Shown: positions 38,380-47,597 of the stretch, piece by piece
Numbering within the stretch: position 1 is the first letter of the stretch
Layout of the letters: each line of letters begins with the position of its first letter
Source: Maribacter sp. ACAM166
Lineage (GTDB): Bacteria; Bacteroidota; Bacteroidia; Flavobacteriales; Flavobacteriaceae
Direction: 5' to 3'
Length of the DNA stretch: 64,000 nt
NCBI RefSeq assembly: GCF_005771495.1
Contig: NZ_VAUW01000001.1
Location: 124,001 to 188,000, forward strand
Position numbers and translations under genes: made by a program
The notes under the pieces: generated by a model
The model's input: only the letters and a program-made list of their open reading frames with translations
Databases searched by the model: none
What the model was told of the DNA's origin: nothing

Positions 38380-38958
38380 AAAAGAGTCCTTTTCAAATTA
38401 TAGGATAAAGGAATTTATTTCAAGGCAACAACGGTAAAATAAAGCTGTTTTAGCACACTATCACGTAACGTGTGTAAGTTTAGAACAACAAGGATTGGAT
38501 TTTTTTGAGTCTGGTCCTTTTTTTAGTTCTGTTAGGAATTTATTTAAAATAATCCTCCAGTTCCTTATGGGTATGGTCTATTTTTAGCTGATTCACATAC
38601 CGATAAATATACGAACCAGTCTGCACTCGGGTTTCAACACGGCATCGTCCGTTGAGAATTAAAACTTTTCCTTTCATGTTCTCGATAAATTTTGTTGTAT
38701 AAATAATCTTGATTTCCATCGAAAACTGATAGAACACCGTGAGTACTTTTTAGTTATCATGCCGACTCTTGGTCGTATATTAATATTTATGCTACACTTT
38801 GGGTAAAATCCGCTAAGGGTTATCCTTGCTGCTTCTTGATAGGGAGCATTAGATGGACAGGCTTATAGCAATCATTAAGGAGGTAGTATTTTATACGATA
38901 GGATTAGTAATACCGAAGAACAAGCCATATTTTTAAGTAAGACCCTACAATCATATAC
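38380..38958. other. 579-bp gap with no convincing gene
   Basis: An open frame of about 60 codons on the minus strand (38540-38719, with GKVLILNGRCRVETRV) has no recognisable family and could be a relic. An imperfect inverted repeat CACAC/GTGTG lies near 38453-38474. Nothing else is supported. Confidence 0.5.
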
Positions 38959-39840
38959 ATGGCTATAGAGCAACAATTTCAAATCTCAAAATTCAAGTTA
39001 AAGCACCTACCAAAATTGTTCGTAAAAACCTACCATGTTTGGATGGCGAAAGACCCTTTTAAAATTAGCGCGGTCATTGCGTATTACGCTATCCTTTCCC
39101 TGCCTGGTTTGTTGATTTTAATTCTGGAATTGGTAGGCGGTATTTGGGGTCGTGAAATAGTACGTGGAGAACTATTTTCCGAAATTTCATCAGCTATGGG
39201 TCCAGAAACGGCTCAGTCCATACAAGAAATGATTGCCGATAGGGGAAGTCAAAACACATCGATAGTGGCTACTATTTTAGGGGTAGGAGTTTTGATATAT
39301 GGTGCCACAGGTGTTTTTTATCAGTTACAGAATGCATTAAACGATATTTGGGATACGAAACCAAAATATTCTAATGAAGTTTTATCAACACTTTTTATGC
39401 GATTGAAAGGATTTGGCTTTATACTTATTTTTGGATTTTTACTTCTGATTAGTTTTGTATTGACCTCTTTTTTATCCGCATTTTCAACACAACTTTCTAG
39501 ACTTTTGCCCGATGGTATGCTAGAACTAAGTTTTGGTTTGGATATTCTTTTATCGTTAGGTTTTATATACTTATTGTTCGGTGCAATGTTTAAATACTTG
39601 CCAAGTACCCAAGTGCCATGGAAAGCAGTTAAAGTTGGGGCAGCCCTTACTGCATTTTTATTTTTGATAGGTAAATATTCCTTGGCCTTCTACTTTAGTA
39701 AGGCAGAACCTGGTTCTACATATGGTGCCGCAGGAAGCATTATTTTAGTAATGCTTTGGGTTTCCTATTCAAGTTTGATAGTAACTTTTGGAGCCCAGTT
39801 CACCAAAATTTATTCAGATAAGTATTTGAAACCAATATAA
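38959..39840 (+). CDS. YihY/virulence factor BrkB family membrane protein
   Basis: The protein has 293 residues with six predicted helices. Family features are DPFKISAVIAYYAILSLPGLLILI, GPETAQSIQEMI, GVLIYGATGVFYQLQNALNDIW, and the closing GSIILVMLWVSYSSLIVTFGAQFTKIY. YihY/BrkB proteins are inner-membrane proteins of unsettled function, once misread as RNase BN. It is a single gene that converges on the M1 peptidase, 8 bp away. Confidence 0.9.
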   Translation: MAIEQQFQISKFKLKHLPKLFVKTYHVWMAKDPFKISAVIAYYAILSLPGLLILILELVGGIWGREIVRGELFSEISSAMGPETAQSIQEMIADRGSQNTSIVATILGVGVLIYGATGVFYQLQNALNDIWDTKPKYSNEVLSTLFMRLKGFGFILIFGFLLLISFVLTSFLSAFSTQLSRLLPDGMLELSFGLDILLSLGFIYLLFGAMFKYLPSTQVPWKAVKVGAALTAFLFLIGKYSLAFYFSKAEPGSTYGAAGSIILVMLWVSYSSLIVTFGAQFTKIYSDKYLKPI

Positions 39841-39848
39841 CATTATAT

Positions 39849-41438
39849 TTATTTTTCTTCGAATAAAAGCCAAAGATTGGGGTCAAGAATAACGGTGTCT
39901 GGTTTGGTTTCAGATTCAATTACAACGGATTTTGTTTTAGTTGATATTAGTACTGTTTCAATTTTGATTGCACCATTTTTAACAATAGCAACTTCTAATG
40001 GAAATTGAAAGGTATGAAAGTCTTGTACTTGCAGTATTTCGATGGTGACCTTACCTTTCTTATAGATCCATTCCCATTTAATTTCTGGGTAGCCTTTGGT
40101 GAAAATCCATTGTTGAAAAAAAGAATCAAGATTTTGACCAGATACAATTTCCATTTCATTTTGAAAGTCGATGGTCATTACATTAGCATTTTGATATCTG
40201 GTGTAATATGTCCTTATGCCTTTCCAAAATAATTTATCTCCTAGTTTATGACGTAGCATATTCAATACCCAACCTCCTTTTTGATACGTATTGGTGCTCA
40301 GAACCTTCATAGGGTCTTTAATACTTGCGTCAACAATGGGTGACGGATTTTTCTTATAATAAGCTAGAATTTCTTGACGGTCTAAAGCTAGTTCTTCCTT
40401 CCGTTTTTCATCCCCATAAACACTTTCTTGGTATAATATCGCAAAGTAGGTCGCAAATCCTTCACTCAACCAAACGTGATTCCAATCATTTTCTGTAGCG
40501 GAGTTTCCAAACCATTGATGAGCGATTTCATGTGCAATCAGCCCTTCTACCTCATTTTTACCGGTTACTGAATTTTCGAAATAGGAGATGGTGCCAGCAT
40601 TTTCTAGTCCGCCCCATTGGGTTTTTGCCTGCATATTGGCAAGTTTTGCGTATGAATATGGGCCTACACTATCTATAAAGTATTTTAAGACCTTGGTGGC
40701 TACACCATAATCAGAGAAACCGTCCAACCTATTTTCAGGGTATACCCAAGCCGATACTTGAGTATCATATACTTGATCTAATAATTTACTGGCAAATTCT
40801 GTGACGCCAATGGTCACAACTTTCATTGCAACTGGTGCAGGTTCTTTGTATGTAGTTAGTTTTAACCCGTTACCTAAATTGCTTTCTTCAATTTTTTCAC
40901 CAGTAGCAATTACATCATAATGAGCCGGTGCAGTGATTCTAAACTCAATACTGGCTTTATCATATGGATGGTCAACGGATGGCAGCCAATGCCGCGCCAA
41001 ATTGGGCCAGTTATCACCAAAGAAAGAACGTTGTCCGAATTTGGTGGTGTCTATAACTAAACCACGCTCAGGAATACCATGGTATTGGATGGTAAATATT
41101 TTTTGCTTCGTTGCATCTTTGGTAGGTATAATTTTCAGTTTGTTTGCTTCATAGGTATAATCTACGATAGTACTATCTTCAAATACGCCAGTAACCTCCA
41201 TGCCAAAAGTCTCTGATTTTGCGATGAGGTCCAAATTAAATTCATTGACTTGGTTATTAAAATGTACATTAATAATGGCCTCACCTATAATCTCATTCGT
41301 ATCATCATTTAAGGATAAATTAAACGTATAATGCTGTATGTCTGCTGAGGTATTCCTATGATAGGTGTCTTGGCAATAGATGAATTGACTAACCATGAAC
41401 ATTAGTAGTATCAATACTGTATTTAGAAATTTTAACAT
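39849..41438 (-). CDS. M1-family metallo-aminopeptidase, secreted
   Basis: The protein has 529 residues with a signal peptide (about 1-22). It shows the M1 exopeptidase motif GGLENAG (276-282) and the zinc site HEIAHQWFGNS (His303, Glu304, His307) with the third ligand Glu326 in WLSEGFATYF. It is shorter than classical 850-residue M1 enzymes, as in other Bacteroidetes members that lack the C-terminal helical domain. It should remove N-terminal residues from peptides in the periplasm. It is a single transcription unit. Confidence 0.92.
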   Translation of the reverse strand: MLKFLNTVLILLMFMVSQFIYCQDTYHRNTSADIQHYTFNLSLNDDTNEIIGEAIINVHFNNQVNEFNLDLIAKSETFGMEVTGVFEDSTIVDYTYEANKLKIIPTKDATKQKIFTIQYHGIPERGLVIDTTKFGQRSFFGDNWPNLARHWLPSVDHPYDKASIEFRITAPAHYDVIATGEKIEESNLGNGLKLTTYKEPAPVAMKVVTIGVTEFASKLLDQVYDTQVSAWVYPENRLDGFSDYGVATKVLKYFIDSVGPYSYAKLANMQAKTQWGGLENAGTISYFENSVTGKNEVEGLIAHEIAHQWFGNSATENDWNHVWLSEGFATYFAILYQESVYGDEKRKEELALDRQEILAYYKKNPSPIVDASIKDPMKVLSTNTYQKGGWVLNMLRHKLGDKLFWKGIRTYYTRYQNANVMTIDFQNEMEIVSGQNLDSFFQQWIFTKGYPEIKWEWIYKKGKVTIEILQVQDFHTFQFPLEVAIVKNGAIKIETVLISTKTKSVVIESETKPDTVILDPNLWLLFEEK

Positions 41439-41752
41439 GTAATGTTTTAGTTGGATTAATTTATTTTTTTCAAAACTTAATTTTATACTAGGTAAATATG
41501 AGACTGTTTATTATGCCAACCCCTACATTGTAATTATCTAAAAAGCCAAGTGTTTCTATGGGTATATAGTGTATTAGGTTTCTTGATAAAATTATTTTCA
41601 GATTAGACTTTCCCCTAAATTATTTACTATTATTGTTTTGAAATAGACTTAGCAGGAGTACGTTGCAGTACATATTCAAATAAAAAAAATATCTTTTAAT
41701 CACTAATTTTGGTTTTTCCAGCTATTTCAAAAAAGTTCGAAGGCTTAAAATA
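41439..41752. other. 314-bp intergenic region
   Basis: This AT-rich gap lies between the start of the M1 peptidase gene and the end of argH, both on the minus strand. It should hold the peptidase promoter and the arginine-operon terminator. I see neither an exact TAnnTTTG box nor a strong hairpin. Confidence 0.5.
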
Positions 41753-43030
41753 CTAAACCTTAGACATCTTTTTTCTAATTTCATTTAAACACAAATTCCC
41801 CAAACTGCCCTCATGGGAGTGATGTATATCTCTTTTTGGCGTAAACGTTCCCTCATTGATTTCTATACCCATTTTCTTATAAGCATCTCTAAATGGCATC
41901 CCGTTTTGTACAAGTTCATTCAACGTGTCTACACTGAATAGGTAATCATATTTTGGGTCTTCTAGAATTTCTTTATTTACACGTATTTCTTTTAGGCTAA
42001 ACGTCAAAATTTCCAAACAGGCTTTCATGTCTTGTATGGCGGGAATGATGATTTCTTTGACCAATTGTAAATCTCTGTGGTAACCACTTGGTAAATTGTT
42101 GATGACCAAGGTCAACTGGTTGGGAATAGATTGTAGTTTATTGCATTTACCGCGAACCAATTCAAATACATCGGGGTTTTTCTTGTGCGGCATAATACTT
42201 GAACCGGTTGTCAACTCATCTGGGAAAGAAATGAAATTGAAATTTTGGCTCATGTATAAACAAATGTCCATAGCCATTTTAGATAGGGTTGCTGCAATGT
42301 TGGCCATCCCGAATGCAGTCGCTTTTTCTACCTTGCCTCGGCTCATTTGTGCAGCTACTACATTATATTTTAGAGTTTCAAAGCCCAGTTCATTTGTGGT
42401 GAAACTACGGTCAATACCAAAAGAACTTCCATAACCGGCAGCACTTCCCATAGGGTTTTGGTTGGCTACTTTGTAGGCAGCCTCAACAAAATAAAGATCA
42501 TCGATTAAACTTTCTGCATAGGCTGAAAACCATAAGCCAAAAGAAGAGGGCATTGCAATCTGAAGGTGGGTATACCCAGGTAACATTACCTTTTTATGCT
42601 CTTCGGCCTTTTCTAAAAGAAGGTCGAAAAGTGATTTAGTCATTGATTTTATTTCAGTCAGCTCATCCTTTAAATACAAATGCATAGCCACCAAAACTTG
42701 ATCGTTTCGAGAACGTGCGGTATGAATTTTTTTACCGGTATCCCCTAGGCTTAAGGTGAGCATGTATTCTATTTTAGAATGCATATCTTCAAAAGAAGGT
42801 TCAATTGTGAATGTACCTTTTTTGATTCTTGCTTCAATAATGTCTAGTTCATCAACAAGTTCTTTGGTTTCTTTCGGGGAAATTAGACCTATTTTCCCTA
42901 GCATTTTTGCGTGTGCCTTTGATGCGATAACATCATATTTTGCTAAGTGCAAATCCAATTCCCTATCATTTCCTACTGTAAAATGATCGATTTTTTTATC
43001 CGTGCTAAATCCTTTATCCCAAAGTTTCAT
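41753..43030 (-). CDS. argH: Argininosuccinate lyase
   Basis: The protein has 425 residues. Fumarase/ASL-family signatures are HTARSRNDQV, GYTHLQIAMP and the mobile catalytic loop GSSIMPHKKNP. The enzyme splits argininosuccinate to arginine and fumarate, the last step of arginine synthesis. It is the last gene of the arginine/proline operon, 58 bp after argE. It is somewhat shorter than the usual 450-460 residues, but no motif is missing. Confidence 0.95.
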   Translation of the reverse strand: MKLWDKGFSTDKKIDHFTVGNDRELDLHLAKYDVIASKAHAKMLGKIGLISPKETKELVDELDIIEARIKKGTFTIEPSFEDMHSKIEYMLTLSLGDTGKKIHTARSRNDQVLVAMHLYLKDELTEIKSMTKSLFDLLLEKAEEHKKVMLPGYTHLQIAMPSSFGLWFSAYAESLIDDLYFVEAAYKVANQNPMGSAAGYGSSFGIDRSFTTNELGFETLKYNVVAAQMSRGKVEKATAFGMANIAATLSKMAMDICLYMSQNFNFISFPDELTTGSSIMPHKKNPDVFELVRGKCNKLQSIPNQLTLVINNLPSGYHRDLQLVKEIIIPAIQDMKACLEILTFSLKEIRVNKEILEDPKYDYLFSVDTLNELVQNGMPFRDAYKKMGIEINEGTFTPKRDIHHSHEGSLGNLCLNEIRKKMSKV

Positions 43031-43088
43031 AATCTTTAAATTAGTAATTAAAACTTATTATTTTTCATTTTAATTAGTAGCCGCACGC

Positions 43089-44153
43089 TTAGTGCAAAAA
43101 TCCTTTTAGTATTTTAATATACAAATCTATGCCTTCTTCAACTTCATCTACATAAATAAATTCATTTGCAGAATGCGAACGTGTACTATCACCAGGACCT
43201 AATTTTAAAGACTGGCAACTTAATGCCGCTTGATCAGAGAGGGTAGGGGAACCGTAGGTTGCTCTACCTAAAACAATACCCGATTTCACCAGCGGATGCT
43301 CTTTATTAATATTGGAGGAATTAAGTCGTAATGATCTTTCCTTTAATTCGCATGGGGCATCTTTTTTCAACAAATCGGCAATTTCTTTATTTGAATAAAC
43401 ATCATTAACCCTAACATCCACAACTAAATCTACATGAGCAGGAACTACGTTATGTTGCGTGCCAGCACTAATTTGAGTGACGGTCATTTTCACATCACCC
43501 AAAGATTCCGATGTTTTGTTGAATTTGTAGTTTTTAAACCAATTTAATACTTCAATTGCATTATAAATGGGATTGTCGGTATTTGGGTGTGCTGCATGAG
43601 ACGGTGTACCTTTAATTACAGCATCGAAAACCACTAAACCTTTTTCAGCAATAGCGAGTTGCATCAATGTAGGTTCGCCAACAATTGCAACATCGATAGT
43701 AGGAAGTTTTGGGAGTAATCCGCGCAAACTATTTTCTCCAGCATTTTCCTCTTCCGCTGAAGCGACCATCAAAATATTATGGGTTAGGTTTTCGCCATCG
43801 TAATAATGAACAAAAGTGGCTAAAAGTGATACCAATGGTCCACCAGCATCATTACTCCCTAAGCCAAATAATTTACCTTCCTCAATATGAGGATGAAAAG
43901 GGTCTTTGGTGTATGCAGTATTAGGTTTTACCGTATCGTGATGAGAATTCAAGAGTAAGGTCGGTTTGCTATCATCCCAACATTTATTCTTGGCAATTAT
44001 ATTGTTGCCATCACGTTCTGTTGGAATGTTATATTGTGCTAACCAAGCTTGAATGGCATCTGCAGTTTTGTCCTCTTCTTTTGAAAAGGATTCTATTGAA
44101 ATTAATTCTTGTAATAATTTTAAAGCACTCTCTGTAAGTTCTATTTGATTCAT
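43089..44153 (-). CDS. argE: M20-family acyl-ornithine deacylase
   Basis: The protein has 354 residues. The M20 metal-site motifs are NSHHDTV (His71, Asp73), GSNDAGG (Asp102) and ASAEEEN (Glu134-Glu136). In this operon it should remove the acyl group from N-acyl-ornithine or N-acyl-citrulline. With an argF'-type transcarbamylase the natural substrate is the acyl-citrulline, and whether the acyl is acetyl or succinyl is open. The start is one base after the argB stop. Confidence 0.9.
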   Translation of the reverse strand: MNQIELTESALKLLQELISIESFSKEEDKTADAIQAWLAQYNIPTERDGNNIIAKNKCWDDSKPTLLLNSHHDTVKPNTAYTKDPFHPHIEEGKLFGLGSNDAGGPLVSLLATFVHYYDGENLTHNILMVASAEEENAGENSLRGLLPKLPTIDVAIVGEPTLMQLAIAEKGLVVFDAVIKGTPSHAAHPNTDNPIYNAIEVLNWFKNYKFNKTSESLGDVKMTVTQISAGTQHNVVPAHVDLVVDVRVNDVYSNKEIADLLKKDAPCELKERSLRLNSSNINKEHPLVKSGIVLGRATYGSPTLSDQAALSCQSLKLGPGDSTRSHSANEFIYVDEVEEGIDLYIKILKGFLH

Positions 44154-44154
44154 T

Positions 44155-44934
44155 CTAAAGTGTTAACGTAGTGAACAATTCTGTGTTTTCATCTAACATG
44201 GTGACATCTCCTAAGCATACTTTTTTGACATCGTTTTCTAAAGCATGAAAGCAATTATGTAGCTTGGGTAACATTCCATCAGCTATGACACCTGCAGATA
44301 AAAGTTCATTATATTTTGTAGTATTTATTTGTTTGACAACAGAATTATCATCTTTAATATCCAATAAGACCCCTTTTTTTTCAAAGCAATAATATAAGGT
44401 AGTACCGTAATGGGATGCCATTGCTATAGAAATTTCTGACGCAATCGTATCAGCATTCGTATTCAACAATTGACCGTTGCCATCATGTGAAATTGCACAG
44501 AAAATAGGCGTTATCTTTAAGCTTAAAAGGTTTGTCAGTAATTCGGAATTTACTCCGTCAATATCGCCCACAAATCCGTAATCAATTTCTTTTACAGGTC
44601 GTTTGTGAGCTTGAATACTATTACCATCTGCACCACTCAAGCCAAATGCATTTATTCCTTTAGCCTGAAGTTGGGCAACAATCTTTTTGTTTGCCAAACC
44701 ACCGTAGACCATTGTGATAATATCTACAGTTTCTTTATCCGTAATACGTCTACCATCTATCACATTAGAGGGTATGCCCAAACGCGTAGCTAATTGAGTT
44801 GCTAATTTTCCACCACCATGTACAAGAATTTTTGGCCCATCTAATCTTGAAAAAGCAGATAGGAAGACATCTAATGCATTTTCATCTTCTATAACATTCC
44901 CGCCAATTTTTACTATGGATAATTTTTGTTTCAT
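44155..44934 (-). CDS. argB: N-acyl-glutamate kinase
   Basis: The protein has 259 residues. The amino-acid kinase fold is evident from IVKIGGNVI, VHGGGKLATQLATRLG, GLSGADGNSI and the closing nucleotide part NTNADTIASEIS. The enzyme phosphorylates N-acyl-glutamate in arginine synthesis. It sits one base after the SDR gene and one base before argE, so these three are co-translated or coupled. Acetyl versus succinyl preference cannot be seen. Confidence 0.93.
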   Translation of the reverse strand: MKQKLSIVKIGGNVIEDENALDVFLSAFSRLDGPKILVHGGGKLATQLATRLGIPSNVIDGRRITDKETVDIITMVYGGLANKKIVAQLQAKGINAFGLSGADGNSIQAHKRPVKEIDYGFVGDIDGVNSELLTNLLSLKITPIFCAISHDGNGQLLNTNADTIASEISIAMASHYGTTLYYCFEKKGVLLDIKDDNSVVKQINTTKYNELLSAGVIADGMLPKLHNCFHALENDVKKVCLGDVTMLDENTELFTTLTL

Positions 44935-44935
44935 A

Positions 44936-45691
44936 TTACGTATTTAAAATTCCTCCATCAATGGTCATTGCCGAACCCGTTATCCACGAGGCATCTTCAG
45001 AAACCAGAAATAGAGCAAGATTAGCAATATCATTAGATTCGCCCAATCGTTTTAATAATGTTTGGTTAGCTGCATTCTCAACAGCTTTTTCAGGGTCATT
45101 AAAAGCTTGTGCAGAGTTCCGAAGCAATGGGGTGTCTACTGGCCCCGGACACATAGCATTCACCCTAATTTGTGGCGCATACTCAACAGCCATTTGCCGC
45201 ATTAACGCAAGCGAACCTGCTTTTGAGGCGCAATACGCCGGATGATTTGGAAAACTTTTATAAGCAGCTATAGAAGCATTTATTAGAATAGTAGACCTTT
45301 TGTTTTTTTGTAATTCTGGGATAGCATATTTAGAAAGGTAAAAAATCGAGGATAAATTGGTGTCTATCGTATTTTTCCATAGCTCATCTGGGAGGTCGGT
45401 GACACTTCCTATCCCCAAAATACCAGCGTTCATTGAAAGAATATCCAATTTTCCAAAATGTTTAATTGCAGCAGTTACGAGTTGTTCATTATAGGATGGG
45501 TGCCTAATATCACCACCAAGAAAAACTGCTTGCTTGCCCAACTCATCGGATAATGCATTACCCCGAATTTCATCTCTACCAGAGAGTATCACTTTTGCGC
45601 CATGAGCTACAAAAGTTATGGCTATAGCTTTTCCCATGCCACTGGTTGCCCCAGTAATTATGGCTACTTTATTTTCGAGTTTCTTAATCAT
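44936..45691 (-). CDS. Short-chain dehydrogenase/reductase inside the arginine operon
   Basis: The protein has 251 residues. Classical SDR motifs are TGATSGMG (13-20), NAG (88-90), Ser140 and the YCASK pair (Tyr153, Lys157), with the Rossmann fold for NAD(P). It sits between argF' and argB with gaps of 4 bp and 1 bp. No SDR step is known in arginine synthesis, since the reductase step is done by ArgC. A misplaced housekeeping or detoxifying enzyme, or an accessory step, are both possible. Confidence 0.88.
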   Translation of the reverse strand: MIKKLENKVAIITGATSGMGKAIAITFVAHGAKVILSGRDEIRGNALSDELGKQAVFLGGDIRHPSYNEQLVTAAIKHFGKLDILSMNAGILGIGSVTDLPDELWKNTIDTNLSSIFYLSKYAIPELQKNKRSTILINASIAAYKSFPNHPAYCASKAGSLALMRQMAVEYAPQIRVNAMCPGPVDTPLLRNSAQAFNDPEKAVENAANQTLLKRLGESNDIANLALFLVSEDASWITGSAMTIDGGILNT

Positions 45692-45695
45692 TTTT

Positions 45696-46637
45696 TTATT
45701 TTAAACCTTCCAGTATTTTTTTCAATACCAATTGTGCGGCATACGTTCTGTTGTTTGCTTGCTCAATGACTAATGATTGTTTGCTATCCAAAACTTCGTC
45801 TGCCACGACCACATTTCTGCGTACGGGAAGACAGTGCATGAATTTGGCGTTGCCCAATTTTTTCAAGGTTATCTGCCAGTCTTTTTCTTGCGGAATAACT
45901 TGCCCGTAATTCGTATAGCTACTCCAATTTTTCACATACACAAAATCAGCATTTTCTAGGGCTTTTTCTTGGTCGTTTTCAATTCTTGAATTTTTAGTAA
46001 TGTTAGTATCCAGCTCATATCCTTTTGGATGGGTAATAACGAATTCAGCATTTTGTTTCTGCATCATCTGTATAAACGAATTGGCAACGGCATGTGGCAA
46101 TGCCTTAGAATGAGGTGCCCATGATAAAACGACTTTCGGATGATTTGTAAAGGTTTGCTCCTCTAGGGTAATGGCATCGGTTAGGGCTTGTAACGGATGG
46201 CCTACAGAACTTTCCATATTTATGATAGGTACACTTGCATATTTTTTGAAACCATTCAACACTTCTTCCGCTTCGTCCTTTTCTTTATCCACCAATCCTG
46301 CAAAAGCACGTATGGCAATAATATCACAGTATTGGGAAATAACCTGGGCCGCTTCTCTAATATGTTCAGAGGTGCCTTGGTTCATTATTGAACCATCAGT
46401 ATATTCAAGCGCCCAACCTTCACTTCCAAAGTTCATAACGATTACTTCCATACCCAAATTCATAGCTGCTTTTTGAGTGCTGAGACGGGTACGAAGGGAG
46501 TTGTTGAAAAATAACAAACCAATGGTTTTATCACTGCCTAAGTCTTTAAATTCTTTAGGATTGTTTTTGAGTGCAATACCTTCCTTGACCCAAGAGGATA
46601 AGGAATCGATATCATTTATGGAGAGGTAATTTTTCAT
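45696..46637 (-). CDS. argF': N-acyl-ornithine carbamoyltransferase (argF' type)
   Basis: The protein has 313 residues. The carbamoyl-phosphate site is seen as FFNNSLRTRLSTQKA (SLRT at 47-50), and HCLPVRRN near the C-terminus is the acyl-ornithine-type signature. It matches the Bacteroides fragilis succinylornithine transcarbamylase pattern rather than ordinary ArgF. The residue that separates succinyl from acetyl use (Pro90 in the B. fragilis enzyme, Glu in the Xanthomonas acetyl enzyme, from memory) is Ser90 here, before EHIREAAQ, so the acyl group is unsettled. It overlaps the end of proB by 4 bp. Confidence 0.92.
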   Translation of the reverse strand: MKNYLSINDIDSLSSWVKEGIALKNNPKEFKDLGSDKTIGLLFFNNSLRTRLSTQKAAMNLGMEVIVMNFGSEGWALEYTDGSIMNQGTSEHIREAAQVISQYCDIIAIRAFAGLVDKEKDEAEEVLNGFKKYASVPIINMESSVGHPLQALTDAITLEEQTFTNHPKVVLSWAPHSKALPHAVANSFIQMMQKQNAEFVITHPKGYELDTNITKNSRIENDQEKALENADFVYVKNWSSYTNYGQVIPQEKDWQITLKKLGNAKFMHCLPVRRNVVVADEVLDSKQSLVIEQANNRTYAAQLVLKKILEGLK

Positions 46638-47398
46638 GCTTTAATTTTTGTGAATATACTTTTATTTTCAATTGCGTCGATAATGAAATTATCGCGTAGA
46701 CCATTCGTAATCCATGTTTCAATACCTGCTTCTTTGGCAAGGGTTGCGGCATCAATCTTAGATTGCATCCCACCGGTACCGTGAGTGGATTTTAAATTAC
46801 CTATTTCTTGATTCATTTCATTTAAATCTGAAACGGTTTGAATAGTTTTTGGGGAGGTGCTTGTTAAAGATGCCTTGGTGTAAATACCATCTGTATTCGT
46901 TGCGATAATCAAAATGTCCGCACATAATAGTGCTGCGGTTAAACCAGCCAATTTATCATTGTCGCCAAACTTAATTTCATCGGTAGCTACTGTATCATTT
47001 TCATTGATGATAGGGATAAAATTATTAGCAACCAATACGTTTATGGTGTTTTTGATATTCACTTTAGACTGTTCTCTTTCAAAATCGGAATACGAAAGAA
47101 GACATTGTGAGGTAAATAGACCTAATTCACGAAAGTTTTCTTGAAAAATACGCATGAGGTGTGGCTGACCAATTGATGCAAGGGCTTGCTTTACATCTAT
47201 TTCCTCACCATTGTGCTCTAATTTCACGAATTGTTTAGCTGCAGCTATTGCGCCAGAACTAACAATGATAAATTCGTACTCGTTCTTTAAAGTGGCTATT
47301 TGCCTGCCTATATCCTCTATTTTACCTCTGGATATATGGTCGGTATCCTTGGTTAACGTATTGGTTCCAATTTTTAATAAAATTCTTTTTTTTACCAT
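46634..47398 (-). CDS. proB: Glutamate 5-kinase, short form without PUA domain
   Basis: The protein has 254 residues. The amino-acid kinase domain shows ILLKIGTNTL, VSSGAIAAAK, NENDTVATDEIKFGDNDKLAG and GTGGMQSKIDAA. The C-terminal PUA domain of longer ProB proteins is absent. This is a known natural variant, so no truncation is claimed. It makes glutamyl-5-phosphate, the first proline step. It overlaps argF' by 4 bp. A 199-bp gap with a heptamer tandem repeat separates it from proA. Confidence 0.93.
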   Translation of the reverse strand: MVKKRILLKIGTNTLTKDTDHISRGKIEDIGRQIATLKNEYEFIIVSSGAIAAAKQFVKLEHNGEEIDVKQALASIGQPHLMRIFQENFRELGLFTSQCLLSYSDFEREQSKVNIKNTINVLVANNFIPIINENDTVATDEIKFGDNDKLAGLTAALLCADILIIATNTDGIYTKASLTSTSPKTIQTVSDLNEMNQEIGNLKSTHGTGGMQSKIDAATLAKEAGIETWITNGLRDNFIIDAIENKSIFTKIKA

Positions 47399-47500
47399 CT
47401 TCTAATTGGCTTTTTATCTTTAGCTAATTGATTTAGGCTAAAAATATTCTGCTATTTTCTAGGTGCCGTCTCCGGGTTATCAGAATAGATATATTACTTT

Positions 47501-47563
47501 CCATCAACCATCAACCATCAACCATCAACCATCAACCATCAACCATCAACCATCAACCATCAA
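47501..47563. repeat. 9 x 7-bp perfect tandem repeat (CCATCAA)n
   Basis: The unit CCATCAA is repeated nine times without error in the 199-bp gap between proA and proB. The length is 63 bp. It is non-coding in this layout and looks like a slippage-prone VNTR. It is not a CRISPR, as the units are contiguous and have no spacers. Confidence 0.95.
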
Positions 47564-47597
47564 CCCTTTTACTAAGCAATGCAGAAGTGATTAACGA

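Noticed and set aside
38540-38737. 65-codon minus-strand ORF as a gene
   Set aside because: No family, no promoter and no neighbours in operon. It may be a relic, so it is not called.
46634-47398. ProB as a truncated pseudogene because it lacks the PUA domain
   Set aside because: All kinase motifs are present and short ProB proteins without PUA occur naturally.
47501-47563. Possible CRISPR-like array
   Set aside because: The 7-bp units are directly contiguous, without spacers or cas genes. It is a simple tandem repeat.
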